Source: Unio delphinus (lineage: Eukaryota > Mollusca > Bivalvia > Unionida > Unionidae). From it: 64,000 nucleotides of DNA. The notes beneath the pieces were generated by a model. It had not been told where the DNA came from. It saw nothing but the letters and a program-made list of their open reading frames with translations, and did not search any database. Below, piece after piece: positions 1 through 11,728 of the stretch (positions are counted from its first letter, which is position 1; each line of letters begins with the position of its first letter). The stretch covers positions 6,099,501-6,163,500 of the forward strand of contig JAQISU010000115.1 in the NCBI GenBank assembly GCA_029339505.1, given 5' to 3'. Made by a program: the position numbers and the translations under genes.

Positions 1-367
1 CTTCTACTGACTCACGATAATACTATCCAAGAAAATATCCTTATTTGAATTTTATTATTAATACAAGTCTCGAAATCCAAGAATGTTATTTTAGATGAGC
101 ACTTTTGATAAATGATCTGAATAAATAAATTCTAGCCGAAATGATATACTGTATAGAACAATAAGACTGCCTCAGAAGGTATTGCGGGAATAAATAGCTT
201 TCCCAATAAACAAAATGTTATACTTCTTTACCTGACCAAGGTCACATTGTTTAACTTTTTCTAAAAAATCTATTACCTAATGGAAAATTTCATTCTAGAA
301 GGTTCCAAATGTAAGTTGTAATAAGACGATGTGTCAATAAATTATAATAACGAACACGGTAAACACA

Positions 368-608
368 ATGTCCTTGACTCAATTTAAGATAATAATCCTA
401 ATATTTATCCTTCAGTTAGTATCACAAATTAACAACGCTGTTTACAAAACTGTAACTGATTTCGGACAATGTCAACTGTACAGCTTTACATTACTCACAA
501 CTTGCAATGAAATAAAAGAAAAATTTCAACAAATAAACAATGCAATAAAACAGGAGGGCATCCGCAAATGGTCTGTGAAGATCAACCGGGAGAGAGCACC
601 CTCAAAAC

Positions 609-610
<2 letters not shown>
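368..610 (+). CDS. Possible first exon of an unknown secreted protein
   Basis: An ATG opens a frame whose first ~24 residues are strongly hydrophobic (MSLTQFKIIILIFILQLVSQ...), like a signal peptide, followed by about 55 polar residues with two cysteines and a helix-prone EIKEKFQQINNAIKQ stretch. The frame then runs into a TA microsatellite that only codes an Ile-Tyr repeat, so the real coding part must end before about 610, perhaps at a splice donor. No family is recognised and no downstream exon could be linked. It may equally be a chance frame. Confidence 0.2.

Positions 611-696
<86 letters not shown>
611..696. repeat. (TA)n microsatellite
   Basis: About 43 uninterrupted TA units. The long Ile-Tyr run in the overlapping frame is an artefact of this repeat. 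Confidence 0.97.
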
Positions 697-697
<1 letters not shown>

Positions 698-698
<1 letters not shown>

Positions 699-2284
699 TT
701 TGTAATTCGTATATTAGCAATGACACCCAAAGCACGAGACACGATACAACCATTGCTGACAGACTACATGGCGCATGGAAGAAGCTGGAATATTAGAATG
801 GGCTGCAGGGATTTATTCCCTTTGTTTTTGAGATTAGCTGGTGGAACAGTTCACAACCCTTTTAGATCTGTAAAGCGTAATCAATTCAGGCCAGGATTTT
901 GGATTAAATATACGTATAGCTGTTGTTTTAGCTATGTGTCGGATTTTTCTGATGAACTTTTCCAGCTGTGACCTAACTACAGTTCCTGTACTTTATCATA
1001 GTTTACGTTCATTCATTCAGAGCAGCGATATGTATATATTTTCTAGCATAATCATGAATTTGTGTCATTTTTCTCTTTAAGATCATGTGCATTAAAACTT
1101 TCTCATTCATTTTCAGGTTTACCATAAGTAACATTACTTGGTACAGCGGTATCTCGACCCAACGTCATAGAAAATAGCGGGACACCTGTCGACTCGTCAG
1201 CTATGCATATCAGTATGAACACATGAATAAGGCTATCGAAATCCCTTTAGGCCTTTATTGAAAGGAAATATTCTGATCTTTGATCTTTGAACTAAGCCAC
1301 AGAGTGAGATCTTAGAGGGAACGTTTGTGTTTTTAATGACCATAAGACAACACATTCCTTAATTTGCAAGTGATTTCAGTGTTTGAGCCTGATATGCATG
1401 TCGTTACTGTGGCATCCCCCAAACTGTTAAAGAAATAAAAATAAAGACTATTTTATTGACTCGTTAGCTTTTTCAGCACGGGGTTAACTTCCCTCCACTT
1501 TGAATAAATATAACGGACCACAAGCAAATATTTATTACCAATATCGAGTTCTGGCATAAATAACTCATAACATCTACTTCATCTATTTCTAATGGGACAC
1601 CTACTAAGAGGAACTTTCAGCTTTTGGACTGGGCTTTGTCTTGATGTGCAAATGTGACTTTATTATAGCTACGAACATCCTTAGAACGACCATACGAAAA
1701 GAATATAATTTTAAATTTATACGCAACTTATTCGATGCTTAAATTTCTTGAAGTAGGAATATTATGCATGCAGGAAGGTGTAGTCTACAGACATTGAGAA
1801 ATCAATTTCCAGTCTACTATCTTTCTAACATTACTCTCCTCTCTTCGGTATATTAATCCTTTCTATATTTAATGTTTTATATGTCAATACTGTTTCATAG
1901 CTGCATTACCGGATGATATTTTGGACCATTCATGCTTAGGTTCCAAGTCTTTGAAAGCTAGAATCTGATCAATATTCCTTGTGAAATTCATGATCTCTGT
2001 CCTAAGTTTACCATGTTGCGAATGATTTATAGATCCTTCGGCCATGTATGATTTGTAACGCTGACATCTTCAATATTTCTAACGGAACATTGATCGCGAT
2101 TCAATAGAAATCTATTCATTGACTCTTGATAATGAATCTGTAATTTTTCTTTAACTATGTCTCAGGTAGCACATCAAAACAGACATCAGTTTGCATGGCA
2201 CAACTTTTAACTTTCCTTGGCATTTCATGCAATTTAATTATTGTATCTTGATGTAATGTGCTATAAATCTCTTGGGTTTCTCAT
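698..2284. other. No recognisable gene
   Basis: AT-rich sequence with no long frame, RNA gene or recognised repeat. A short frame at 720-971 has no visible family features. Confidence 0.5.
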
Positions 2285-2366
2285 GGTGACATCATTTGAC
2301 ATCTCAAGGTGACATCATGTGACATCTCAAGGTGACATCATTTGACATCTCAAGGTGACATCATTT
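2285..2366. repeat. 23-bp tandem repeat, ~3.6 units
   Basis: The unit starts GGTGACATCATTTGACATCT and is repeated with one or two substitutions at 2285, 2308, 2331 and a partial 2354. Confidence 0.9.
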
Positions 2367-2631
2367 CGTATTACCAGGTATTTAAATAACTCCCTCTTTC
2401 ATTCAGAACTCAATACTCTTACTGCTCTAGGGTCTAAAAATAAGTAAAAGAAAAGCAAAACTAATCATTTATTTTGCTAGAATTCAAAAACGAACATGTA
2501 AAAGCAACATAAAATATTGTGAATAAATTCCCATATAACCCAAAATGTTTATCACAAGTCCAAAACCATAATGTTTTAAATAAATTCCACGTGTTCAATG
2601 TGATGATGCAATATTAGTCTTGAATGTGCTG

Positions 2632-3463
2632 TGTTACGTGCTTAGGCTCGAATAAACAGTAACACAGAAAGAGTGAAAATAACAAGCTTGTAAAAACTTA
2701 ATAAACAATTTATTGAGCACAAATATTTTCCAGAAAAGAAAAATAAACTTATGGTTTTAAGAATCAATTCCAAAATTAATCCAAAAATAATTCAAAATAT
2801 AATCCACTAGTGAAATTGCAAAAGTCCTGGTTATAAAATGTCTTAATAATTCCCAGTTCGAATCTTAGTGAAGCATCCAAGATGGAAGACGATGTCACGT
2901 GATGAAGTCAGTTCTGGTCTTATGAAATTCAATGAGCACATTTGTTTTCCAGATAAATAACAAAATAAATCCTCTTGATCCAAACAAATTGAAATAATTT
3001 CCAGTACAAGGTAATTTAAAATAACTCAAAACAACAACTTAATATTCTAACAGCCCAACTTCTACTAAATATTTCGCTCTAAAACATCATTTATATACCT
3101 GTTTTTACGTAAACAAGGAATGGGTCACATGACCTTCTAGAATCTTTAGAACAAATTTACGTTCAAAATATCTCGTGCACACCGTATGACCCAGATGAGA
3201 ATCAGTTATTTTTACTCTCAAGAACTAAAAATAGACAGATGTTTATAACTAAGCTCCATAATGTCCTTGGAATCAACCAATCATTTTAAAAGCTTGTTTA
3301 CAACTCTGAAGCTAGGTCAGAAATGAGGTCAACATCTGGTGTTTATTTGTAGAGTATAGGTATTCTGCCAATGAATGAATCTTAAATTTAAAATGTCAAA
3401 TTTGAATCTGACAAACAAACAATTAAAACAAAAATAAATGACTTAAATCAAATATACGTAACA
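2632..3463 (-). mobile_element. Solo LTR, family 1 (832 bp)
   Basis: Bounded by TGTTACGTGC at the left and TACGTAACA at the right (TG...CA ends), and flanked by a perfect 4-bp direct repeat GCTG at 2628-2631 and 3464-3467. Its reverse complement is similar along its length to the copy at 52015-52830. That orientation has a TATA-like box before the ATTATGTTTTGGAGCGA-type block in the middle and an AATAAATT motif near the 3' end, as expected for promoter and polyadenylation signals of an LTR. No internal retroelement region is attached, so it is a solo LTR left by recombination. Confidence 0.85.
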
Positions 3464-3485
3464 GCTGATAAACTAATAATCTTCA

Positions 3486-3725
3486 AATTGCTACGAGCCT
3501 ATGCTCTTAAAATAAGTAACAGAAAAGAGTGAAGACACAATCTTTGTAAACTTTAACAAATAATTTATTTCCCTGGAATACAAAGTGAAAAATGAGAAAA
3601 AAGATATTATGGTATTGCGAATTTAATCCCAAATAATCCAAGAATTAAACACACTAGTAATAAAAAGTCCTGAACTCAGTTCAAATCCCGAAGAAATCAA
3701 AAATTGAAGGCAATGACGTATCTGT
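3486..3725 (-). repeat. Older, diverged relative of family 1 LTR (fragment)
   Basis: Sequence just beyond the solo LTR again reads like the start of the reverse-complemented family 1 LTR (GAGCCTATGCTCTTAAAATA, then an AATAATTTATTT block and CACACTAGTAAT), but with many differences. It suggests the younger LTR landed in or beside an older relative. Confidence 0.5.
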
Positions 3726-4440
3726 TATAACCCGCGTAGCACTAATGTGTCAACAGTTTCTTGTTGAACCTCGGAAAAAAATAGTACATGTTTGATTCCA
3801 GTATAAATTCAAATGCATGCCTTTATTCAAGAATTTTGTCAGGACACATTGGTATTTCCAGAGAAAATATCACTTGAATTCAATGATTTGAAGAAAATAA
3901 AATTCAGCCCAAACAGGATGCACCATAGCTCATTTTAAGGTGCAAGATGTTAAAGCACAACTGGTAAAATTCTCACAGTCAAACGATAATATAGTTCACT
4001 GCGTGACCTCAGGTCGCATAAGCATTTCCTAAAAACAACCATTACCTATTGGAAAGTAACCTTGTAGAATGATTATGTTTACTTAAAACACAATAGCCTT
4101 TAACATTCACAACTCTGACCCTGATAAACATATTTACCACTTCTTGTTTACCTGAATACAAATTCAGTTAATGAGCGCATACACATAGATTATAATAAAG
4201 TTATTTTAGTATTTTATTTACATAAATTAAATTTGAAAATAGTTCATCAAGTCAAGAAGAAATTGACTCAATTTTAGACAATGTGTTTTGTTACACAGCC
4301 AAATTTTCTCAGGCCATTCAATTGGATCACCAATTGGTAAGTGACTTTGGTGGAAAGGATTTACCCTACACAAATCAAATACATAACTGAAACTCAAAAC
4401 ACATTCAAGGTTGAAATTCCTAAAGTCCGATTGCACAAAG
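3726..4440. other. No recognisable gene
   Basis: AT-rich spacer. The minus-strand frame at 4227-4436 shows no family features. Confidence 0.45.
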
Positions 4441-4452
4441 AGATGAATAAAA

Positions 4453-4641
4453 TTGGGTTTTCCGGTGACATATTGTCAGCAAACAACCCATCGGGTAGCA
4501 TCTAAAAATGAAAATGTTCTGCAGGCTATTAGCGGTGAACATTTGGTAGACATAATTGCTGACAGGTTCGAAGCAGCATTTGGTAAAGCCCTGAACAGAG
4601 GCCAAAAGGTGTTAAGATTGAGTACCATAAAGTGGTGCTGA
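4453..4641 (+). pseudogene. Fragment probably belonging to the E3 capsid block
   Basis: A 62-codon frame containing ENVLQAISGEHLVDIIADRF and a charged tail. It lies 230 bp upstream of, and on the same strand as, the capsid remnants that follow. I recall similar short proteins beside Polinton capsid genes, but this is memory only. It is too short and isolated to name. Confidence 0.3.
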
Positions 4642-4868
4642 TGACATTTCAGGATACTGATACGTAATCGATCAGGTCTATCAGTAGTTTGTTTTAAATT
4701 TTGGGTGGATATTGTTTTAAATTTTATTTTAATATCCACAACAATATATAGATTTGTTCAGGTTTCTTAGATCGTAGTACATAATGTGAGTCCGAAGATC
4801 AACAACAATATATGGATTTTTACAAAGCTTTTAGATCCCCGGTAGAACTGAACGAATGACTCATTTTA

Positions 4869-5560
4869 TTGTTTGTGTACTCGGATATGGTGGAGTACAA
4901 CGTGATTAGAAACACCTTCATACCATTACCACGTGTCATTCCTTTCAAAGTGGATTATTTCACTACCAGTGACAGGAAGGTGGAAACAACTATCACGTTC
5001 GCCGCGAATATGTACATTCTCACTATTTACCGATCAGGAAATTTTATTTCGACACTGTCAGCTTTTCTATAAAAGGAGATCTGGGACAACATATTCCATT
5101 CTCCAAATGGAAAATACATTTTCGAAAACGATTGTCTAACGATTTGTAAGTCATGTATCCTGTCTACCGAGAAATAACTCGCCAGAGAGGAAATGGCTTA
5201 TTAGATATATTGACATTTTTGATCAATGGTGACACGAGGACTACGCACATTGAAAGATGACGCCTTGACGCAAGGCAAAGAAATCTCCAAAATGTCATAA
5301 TCTACAAACAAAATCCTTAGGAAGCTTTCTTGAGAGCAGGCAAAAATGTCTTGCTTCAAACGGGTAAAGTTATATTTGGTCGGCGACAAACTCAGAGTAA
5401 TGCTCCGGACACGGACAAGTCAGACGTTCACGCTTCCCGGACGCCAAAGTAAGGACAAGGCAGAAAGAGACGACAAAGACGTCGCTTCAGAGGAATTCAC
5501 ACTCATAAAGCAGGAAAAACTTAAAAAAGGAAGAAGCGTTGGAGACTTAGACATTTTTGA
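4869..5560 (+). pseudogene. E3: minor-capsid (penton-like) protein remnant
   Basis: The first block (4869-5139) contains VYSDMVEYNVI...PLPRVIPFK, resembling the 'YSDIVE...PLLR' signature of Polinton-type minor capsid proteins. Stops interrupt it. A later block (about 5330-5500, in another frame) has EAFLRAGKNVLLQTGK followed by GQGRKRRQRRR, like the basic C-terminus of the same kind of protein. It lies directly upstream of the major-capsid remnant in the same direction, the usual order. Many frame breaks show it is long dead. The assignment is by pattern memory, not by search. Confidence 0.5.
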
Positions 5561-5584
5561 TTATTGCAAAAAAGCAGAGAAAAG

Positions 5585-6885
5585 AAAAGAAAGGAAATGA
5601 TGCAACGAGAGTCTTGCGCCTGCAAAAAGTCGGAACTGGATCTGTTTGCCATGCCGCTTACCACGATGACGAACATGAGTCGAATTTCATCCCATTTCCT
5701 CTTTGTCGGCCTCGGCTCCCATCTAGTTGGAAGTCAATGGACAGCCCGAAGATTATATCAAGCAGATCAGCAGTTACTTGAATTTGAAAATCAACGCGAA
5801 TGATACGAATGGTAGCGATCTAGATGTCAATAAGGCAGTAACTTCCATTAGCAATTTCATGCATTTCTTTTTCAGCAAGGTTGATTTGTACTTGAACAAA
5901 AACTGGTCAGCAGCAGCATGGATTCTTACTCTTATCGAACGTAACTGGGAAATCTCTTGACGTATGGAAAAGAAACCAAAAACACCATTCTGGATGCTTG
6001 CGTAGTATATAAGCCTGATACAGTGGGCAAGTTCGAGTAGGTGGCAGATATATAGTGCAACAATAAGGGATTAGACTAATCTGGAAACCGAGGTTTTATG
6101 TCTAATGGACCGCTTGCATTTGGACATGTGGTTCCAAGAGAAGTCTTTGCTGAATGGCGTGGATATTTCTCTTAGAGTCAATCTCAGTAGTGCCGCTTTC
6201 TATTTGATGGCTGGTGCTGCCGATTACAACATCATCATTTGAGGATGCCAGACTATACGTGCCACTCGAGGAAGTGTTACATAAAGTGGGAAACGATATC
6301 AGTCACACTTAAAGCAGAACGACCGCCAAGTATCCGATAAGAAAAGTGAAAACCTTCACCATTGCCACCAGACTCAGATACAAGATCGAAGGTCATCTGT
6401 TCCAATGAACGTTACCCAATCGAATAATCATTGGCATTTTTAGCAATGCAGCTTTCAAAGGAGTCCCCATTCAAAATCATTTCGAGTTTCAGCACTACGA
6501 CGAGTCCAAGACGGAAGTCAGTAGCGATGTCATGACATTTTGTACAAGATCCTTCGAACCTGACTAGTGTCAGGGTGAATTATTTGAGGTCGTACTTATC
6601 TCTGTATGAAGCCACCGGGCAGCTAGGGGCCAACACTACTATCCACTGCATTTCGTACGACGATTATGCAGGAGGTTACGCAGCGTGGGCGTTTGGTTTC
6701 ACTCCAGACGAGGACAACGACGAGTGATATTTCCACAAGATATAATGCAGCTAGAGTCTTGTGGAACTTCAGTTTTCTAAAGCCCTACCTGACACCTTGA
6801 ATGTCATTCAGTATGCCGAATTCAATAATACAATAGAAATCAATAGTTTGAGACAAGTCATTATAGACTATTGAAAACTATCGAA
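5585..6885 (+). pseudogene. E3: Polinton-type major capsid protein remnant
   Basis: Pieces in all three plus-strand frames line up in order with a Polinton/Maverick double-jelly-roll capsid protein. There is a start with KKSELDLFAMP (about 5620), a segment with FMHFFFSKVDLYLNKNW (about 5855), one with TAKYPIRKVKTF (about 6325), then YLSLYEATGQLGANTTI and DDYAGGYAAWAFGFTPDEDN (6580-6725), and a C-terminal ALPDTLNVIQYAEFNNTIEI (about 6780-6850). More than ten stops or frameshifts separate the pieces, so it makes no product. This capsid type differs visibly from the capsid gene in E1 (24.7-26.1 kb), pointing to a separate, older element. Confidence 0.7.
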
Positions 6886-7092
6886 GACTCTTATCTCTCG
6901 TCGAATGGAAATGGAATGGGAGGATACAGAGGAAGCAGAACACCAAAACAAAGACGAATGTGACATAACGATGAAGTCCAGAACAAGGACGACACTAGCT
7001 GGTCAGAAGAAGAATAACACTTAGTCTCATGTTTTGTTGAACATACTTGTTTCATAACTGCAAGGAAAAAATACGGATTTGATATAGAAAGA

Positions 7093-8094
7093 TTGCTATG
7101 GATGTCAAATCGATCATTCCAGTCAAATTCAGCACGATACATATCTGATGATGAGCCAAGAATACAAATTGGAAGAAATATCTGGCGGAAAAACAAAAGA
7201 ACGAAAGCAAATGAAAATGTCAAAGTACAGAGTGGAAACCAAAGAAAACACCTTCAGCAGCTCAAGCAGAAAACAGCACCCAATCCATCACCAATATTAT
7301 CCTCGGCTGAAGTACATCAAATTCGCGCTTTGGTACGACAAAACATGCAAGAGAAATAAAATACCGCACCAAGGGCAGCCATTCAACTAACAGACACAAA
7401 TATAACAATAACAACAACACCAGTAATTAACACGATCTCAAAGAACACAAGCACAACTATACAAAACTAAGCTAATACATCAAAAGCAGTCTCCGCAGCC
7501 ACAGGAGCCACTGGGACCTCAGAAACTACATCCACTAAAGGACAACAGCAAAAGAAAAAACAAATTAAGAATCTTTGCTTTTTCCTGCAGACAATTCAGG
7601 CATTCCAGAGCAAGATATACAATCATCCCATCCGAGTCGGTCACAAAAACAATAAAAAGAACAACCATAACAACAACAAAGATGAAATGCTCGGCCAACA
7701 GCTAACAGAATGAGATAATAAATTACATATTTTTCCAAGTAATATAAATTTCATTGAAGATTAAAGATGGGTGATGTTCAAATATGAAAGGACAAAACCA
7801 CAAGGGAAATTCAATCTACCACGAGATGTACAAATTTTACGTGCGGAATAAAACCTTCACTACCTTGAATATGAACTTCACCTGTCATCAATACCATGTT
7901 TGGTACTAATAGCCAACGAAATTATTAAGATACACAGCATGGAACTACCGAACTTTTGGACACCAATTGATAACGAGCACATGGCCCTTGGTGATATCAT
8001 CTGTCCAGATATCATCGAAACAGAGACAGAAGCCAGACGGAAGTTCACGCCGCCCAAACATCTGAGGAGATTTCTGTTTCCAGAAGAAGATTAA
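7093..8094 (+). pseudogene. Degraded frames downstream of the E3 capsid remnant
   Basis: Short plus-strand frames follow the capsid remnant: 7093-7359 (basic, Asn/Gln/Lys rich), a Thr/Asn/Gln-rich low-complexity stretch to about 7700, and a frame open with one stop from about 7749 to 8094 (...LPNFWTPIDNEHMALGDIIC...). The same strand and similar decay suggest they belong to the E3 element, but no product is recognised. Confidence 0.3.
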
Positions 8095-9829
8095 CCTTAG
8101 TCCTTTTCAAGGCTAACAAATCATTGCATTTTAGTAAAAGATTTTATTTTGGCTTGAAATATCGACTTGATAATACTGTTGATTGCCTAATACGATCCTT
8201 TGTTTAGCGTTTCAAATTAAAACCAGAATTTGCTTAACTCGACAATCTAAATTTATATTGGTCTCTTAGACCTATCGTTTTGGTATAAACAGTTATATGC
8301 ACATTATGTGCTATCAAAATTTCAAAGTGCATTACAGCGTTGAGTGACGTGGATCTATTCCGCCCCTCTAGGATAAATCAATCAGCCCCAGGTGGGGCCA
8401 TTAACCAGTCGTACATGCCGAAACGACTTAACTTTAACACCGTCAGTCAGTCTGACCATTCATTGTTGAGGAAATAATCTATGAAGTTGCCTTCTCATTT
8501 AGCTAAACTAAATGACGCCTACATGTATTTGCATCGTGTCTGGCAAAACTCGATAATGATAGAAAATAGAAGAGATAGAAAATGTCAGGATGCTGAAAGT
8601 GACCAAAGACCTGAGAGGAAATCAAGACGGAGAAAAAATAATAGATGGAGAAGTACAGGCTTCAGAAGTAGAGATAGCAGGAGAGCAACAGCAGGTTGTG
8701 TCGACTGAGTGTAGAAACTAAAGAGTTCTACACTTTCCGAATTAGCAGACCTTATCCTGTGGGAAAGCTTTCCGCCAGACGGGGACGCAATCATAGATGA
8801 TACCAGATTGATACAGCTTCCCGTCCACAAAAGAAGCCGTTTCTCGGGCTCCCCCAATACTCTAGAAAAAAGATTCTAGTCCAATTGCCAACGTTTGGGT
8901 ATGTGTGTTTGTACGTTAAAAAGTAGAAGCGTGTCTATAAGCACTTCATTTCTTTGTTTTATGTACAAATAACACGTCGTTAGCGTAACTTGTCAAATAG
9001 TCTGTGTTTTTGTTTGTAGTTAGTGACTGTAGGTATAAAGGAAATAAGTGTTGTTTTTTTAGGTCAGCGCGTTTCATTTGATTGATAGTAATGTAGGTCT
9101 TATAGGTTATTGGTGACGGGATATTTTCCTTTACGTCCGCGCTTCACACATATAAAGCGAAAGAGTTAGTCTGGCTATCCATCATTCAATCGTTAACATT
9201 AGCAGAATTGCAAAATTGATAGACTCCTCGAATACTCGAATAGCTGGCAATGGAGGCAATGCAGGAAGAAACCAAGCTTGAGGAAGAGGGAGGAAATATT
9301 AAGAAGATATAAAAGGAAGAAAGGACTTTCCTCGCCTAATGATTAGGTCAGTGTGTTAGGTGAAGCCTCTGGTAATATCACTAACAACACCAAAACAGCG
9401 AATATCTAATCCACAACCACTTACCAGCACAGAGACCCGTGGTCTCCGAAACGGAAAAGTTGGAGTATGAGGTGCGTCAGCAGTAGGTAAAGAGACCACA
9501 TCATCCACGGGGGTGGAAACGGAGAAGGAGGCAAGAAGAAGTCTTCAGAATACTACAAAATGAAGATTGGGGTGATGAAGCCGATCAAGCATCCTCTGCG
9601 CTCCCAATAGCAAGATTCAACTTGAGAAGATGTTGCGTGTATGTGACCAAACATGAAATTTGTACACATTAAGAGGTTGATCTGAAGTATAAATCCCCCA
9701 GCTCTTTTCAGGTCTAACCAAATCTCTAGAAAAGAAACACTTCATGTAGACAATGTTTGTGAATGTGGAGTAGTGAGGTTATAAAAAAATAAAACAACTC
9801 CGTTGCTGATTTATTCAACTTCCGGTGTG
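8095..9829. other. No recognisable gene
   Basis: Short charged frames (for example 8481-8708) lack family features. The region between E3 and the minisatellite may be further element debris. Confidence 0.4.
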
Positions 9830-10340
9830 TGGATAGTAGAATCTGTTTGTATGCATTTGTGTGGATAGTATATATGGATTTTGTATGCATTCCCGTACGT
9901 TTGTGTGGATAGTAGATATTGTGTTTGCATGTGTTCGCGTACGTTTGTGTGGATAGCATATTTGGGGTTTGCATGAGTGCGCGTACCTTGTGTGGATGAT
10001 ATATTTTAATTGTTTTCTCCTTCCCTTTTGTGGATATTACATTTGGAGTTTGTTCTTTTCTTTCCTTTGTTAGATAGTAAAGTGTGTGTTTTATGCATTC
10101 TGGTACGTTTGTGTGAATAGCATATTTGGGGTTTGTTTATTCTCCTTCGCGTGTGTGGATAATATAGTATGTGTTTGTATACATTCGTGTACATTAGTGT
10201 GGATAGTAGAGACTGTGTTTGTATGAATTCGCGTACATTTGTTGCTTTGCTTAATCTCCTTACCGTTTGTGGATATTTATTTGGGGTTTGTTTTGTCTCC
10301 TTCCCGGGTGTGGATAGTATATTTGGGGTTTGCCTCCGGA
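9830..10340. repeat. Imperfect minisatellite, unit about 40-60 bp
   Basis: The phrase GTGTGGATAGTATATTTGG followed by GTTTGCATGC-like and CGCGTACGTTT blocks recurs roughly ten times with variable spacing. Short frames on both strands across it (Tyr-Pro-His-Lys type repeats on the minus strand) are by-products. Confidence 0.8.
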
Positions 10341-10399
10341 TTCACAATAGAACACTTTTGGCATGATATAAATACAATGTTTAATAACGAATGACTTGA

Positions 10400-10950
10400 T
10401 GGGCAATTAACTATGAATACAACCGTGTATATCTAATCCAAATAGTTCACAGTGAGGTCACAATAAAAAGATGGATAACGTTTGCTCAGCTAGTAAACAA
10501 TGTAGAATTGTACTCATGTAGTAAAATGATTTCCCTACGATAGTGAACTTATGAAAACAAAAGAGGGACAGCTATGCAACTTATCTTTAGAGTCCTGAAA
10601 GATACAATGGGTTTTATGAACCCCAAAATTAGCCCACAGCAACAAGATTATATGTAAGGAGATACACTCCGCCATCAGCACACTTTATTTCAGCTCCACG
10701 GCTGCTACAGTTCAGATTTACTACTGCTACGGTTAATTCACGTGGTTAACTTTACAGATTACACCACGTGGTCCTCGATTACTCCAATAACTTCGAACGC
10801 TCGGGTCACTATGGTTTCTCTAGACACCCTAGACACCTTTGACACTCCAAACCTTCTGGACGTTCTAGATGTATAACACAGCTCCACACTCTTCGGACAC
10901 TTCTGACACTAGACAGCTCTATACACTCCGGACAGCTCTATAGCTGAAGA
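10400..10950 (-). repeat. Dispersed repeat, copy 1 (possible LTR part)
   Basis: Its reverse complement is similar over about 430 bp to 34080-34520: shared blocks include AGCTGTCCGGAGTGT, GAGTGACCCGAGC, TGTGCTGATG.CGGAGTGT and ACATTGTTTACTAGCT. In that orientation it has a 'tgaaataaagtgtg' motif. The two copies are inverted relative to each other. The type of element is not settled. Confidence 0.65.
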
Positions 10951-11728
10951 TGTGCAAAACCTTCTTGCAGACCCGCTCATTGACAAGAAAATCTATAACG
11001 TAAAGAGCATTAACACGATGAGATATTTATACCAAGATATCGGCTGTGCACCAGATACGATGAAACCAGTTACTTGGTAACCTCAGAAACCGAATACATT
11101 ACATGAAGATGTGTACAAATATGTGCTGACTACAAAAATGCATTCTTGATTAAAGGACTTCAATCATAAATCACGAAATCAGTAAGTCAAGAACAATTTC
11201 TTGTATCTTGGCTGATAATAACAATTTAAAACAATTTAGGATCAATATCAAGTACGTAATGACGTCATATACCTACATACTATATATGTTATGAAATGGT
11301 GCAATTGTCTATATTCCGCTTCATAATATGGTCTTAAATTTTGTTTCCACCATTAAACGGTAAAACTCAATCTTACATTGACATAAATAACAATAATAAT
11401 ATAAGTTAAAATTAGAAATTAGAAGAAGTCCTTTTTACACCTGGCAATGACAACATAAATTTCAGTAAATGAGAATGTTTCTACCTTTATTGCCTTTCAA
11501 ACATATGATTTGTTTCTCAAATAGTGCCTTTGTATGTATAGGTGAGTGTATGCTCAAAAAATTGAATGCTTACTGCAACATGCCCTCGTATATACTTAGC
11601 AGAGTGGAATAACAACATATTTTCGTTGGAAACAATGTTTCACAGCAATGTTGACCTGAATTTATTTTGAGAGACCATGCAAATGGTGTTGATACACATG
11701 TAAGATATAATACAAACAACATGCAGCC
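10951..11728. other. No recognisable gene
   Basis: A short plus-strand frame at 10947-11090 (...NLLADPLIDKKIYNV...) looks coding-like but is unassigned. The rest is AT-rich and would be the 3' flank of MPEG1 unit C. Confidence 0.4.

Noticed and set aside
611..697. Long Ile-Tyr repeat at the end of the first plus-strand frame
   Set aside because: It is only the TA microsatellite read as codons.
4420..4739. Minus-strand frames at 4.4-4.7 kb
   Set aside because: The plus-strand frame 4453-4641 is the more protein-like reading and lies in line with E3.
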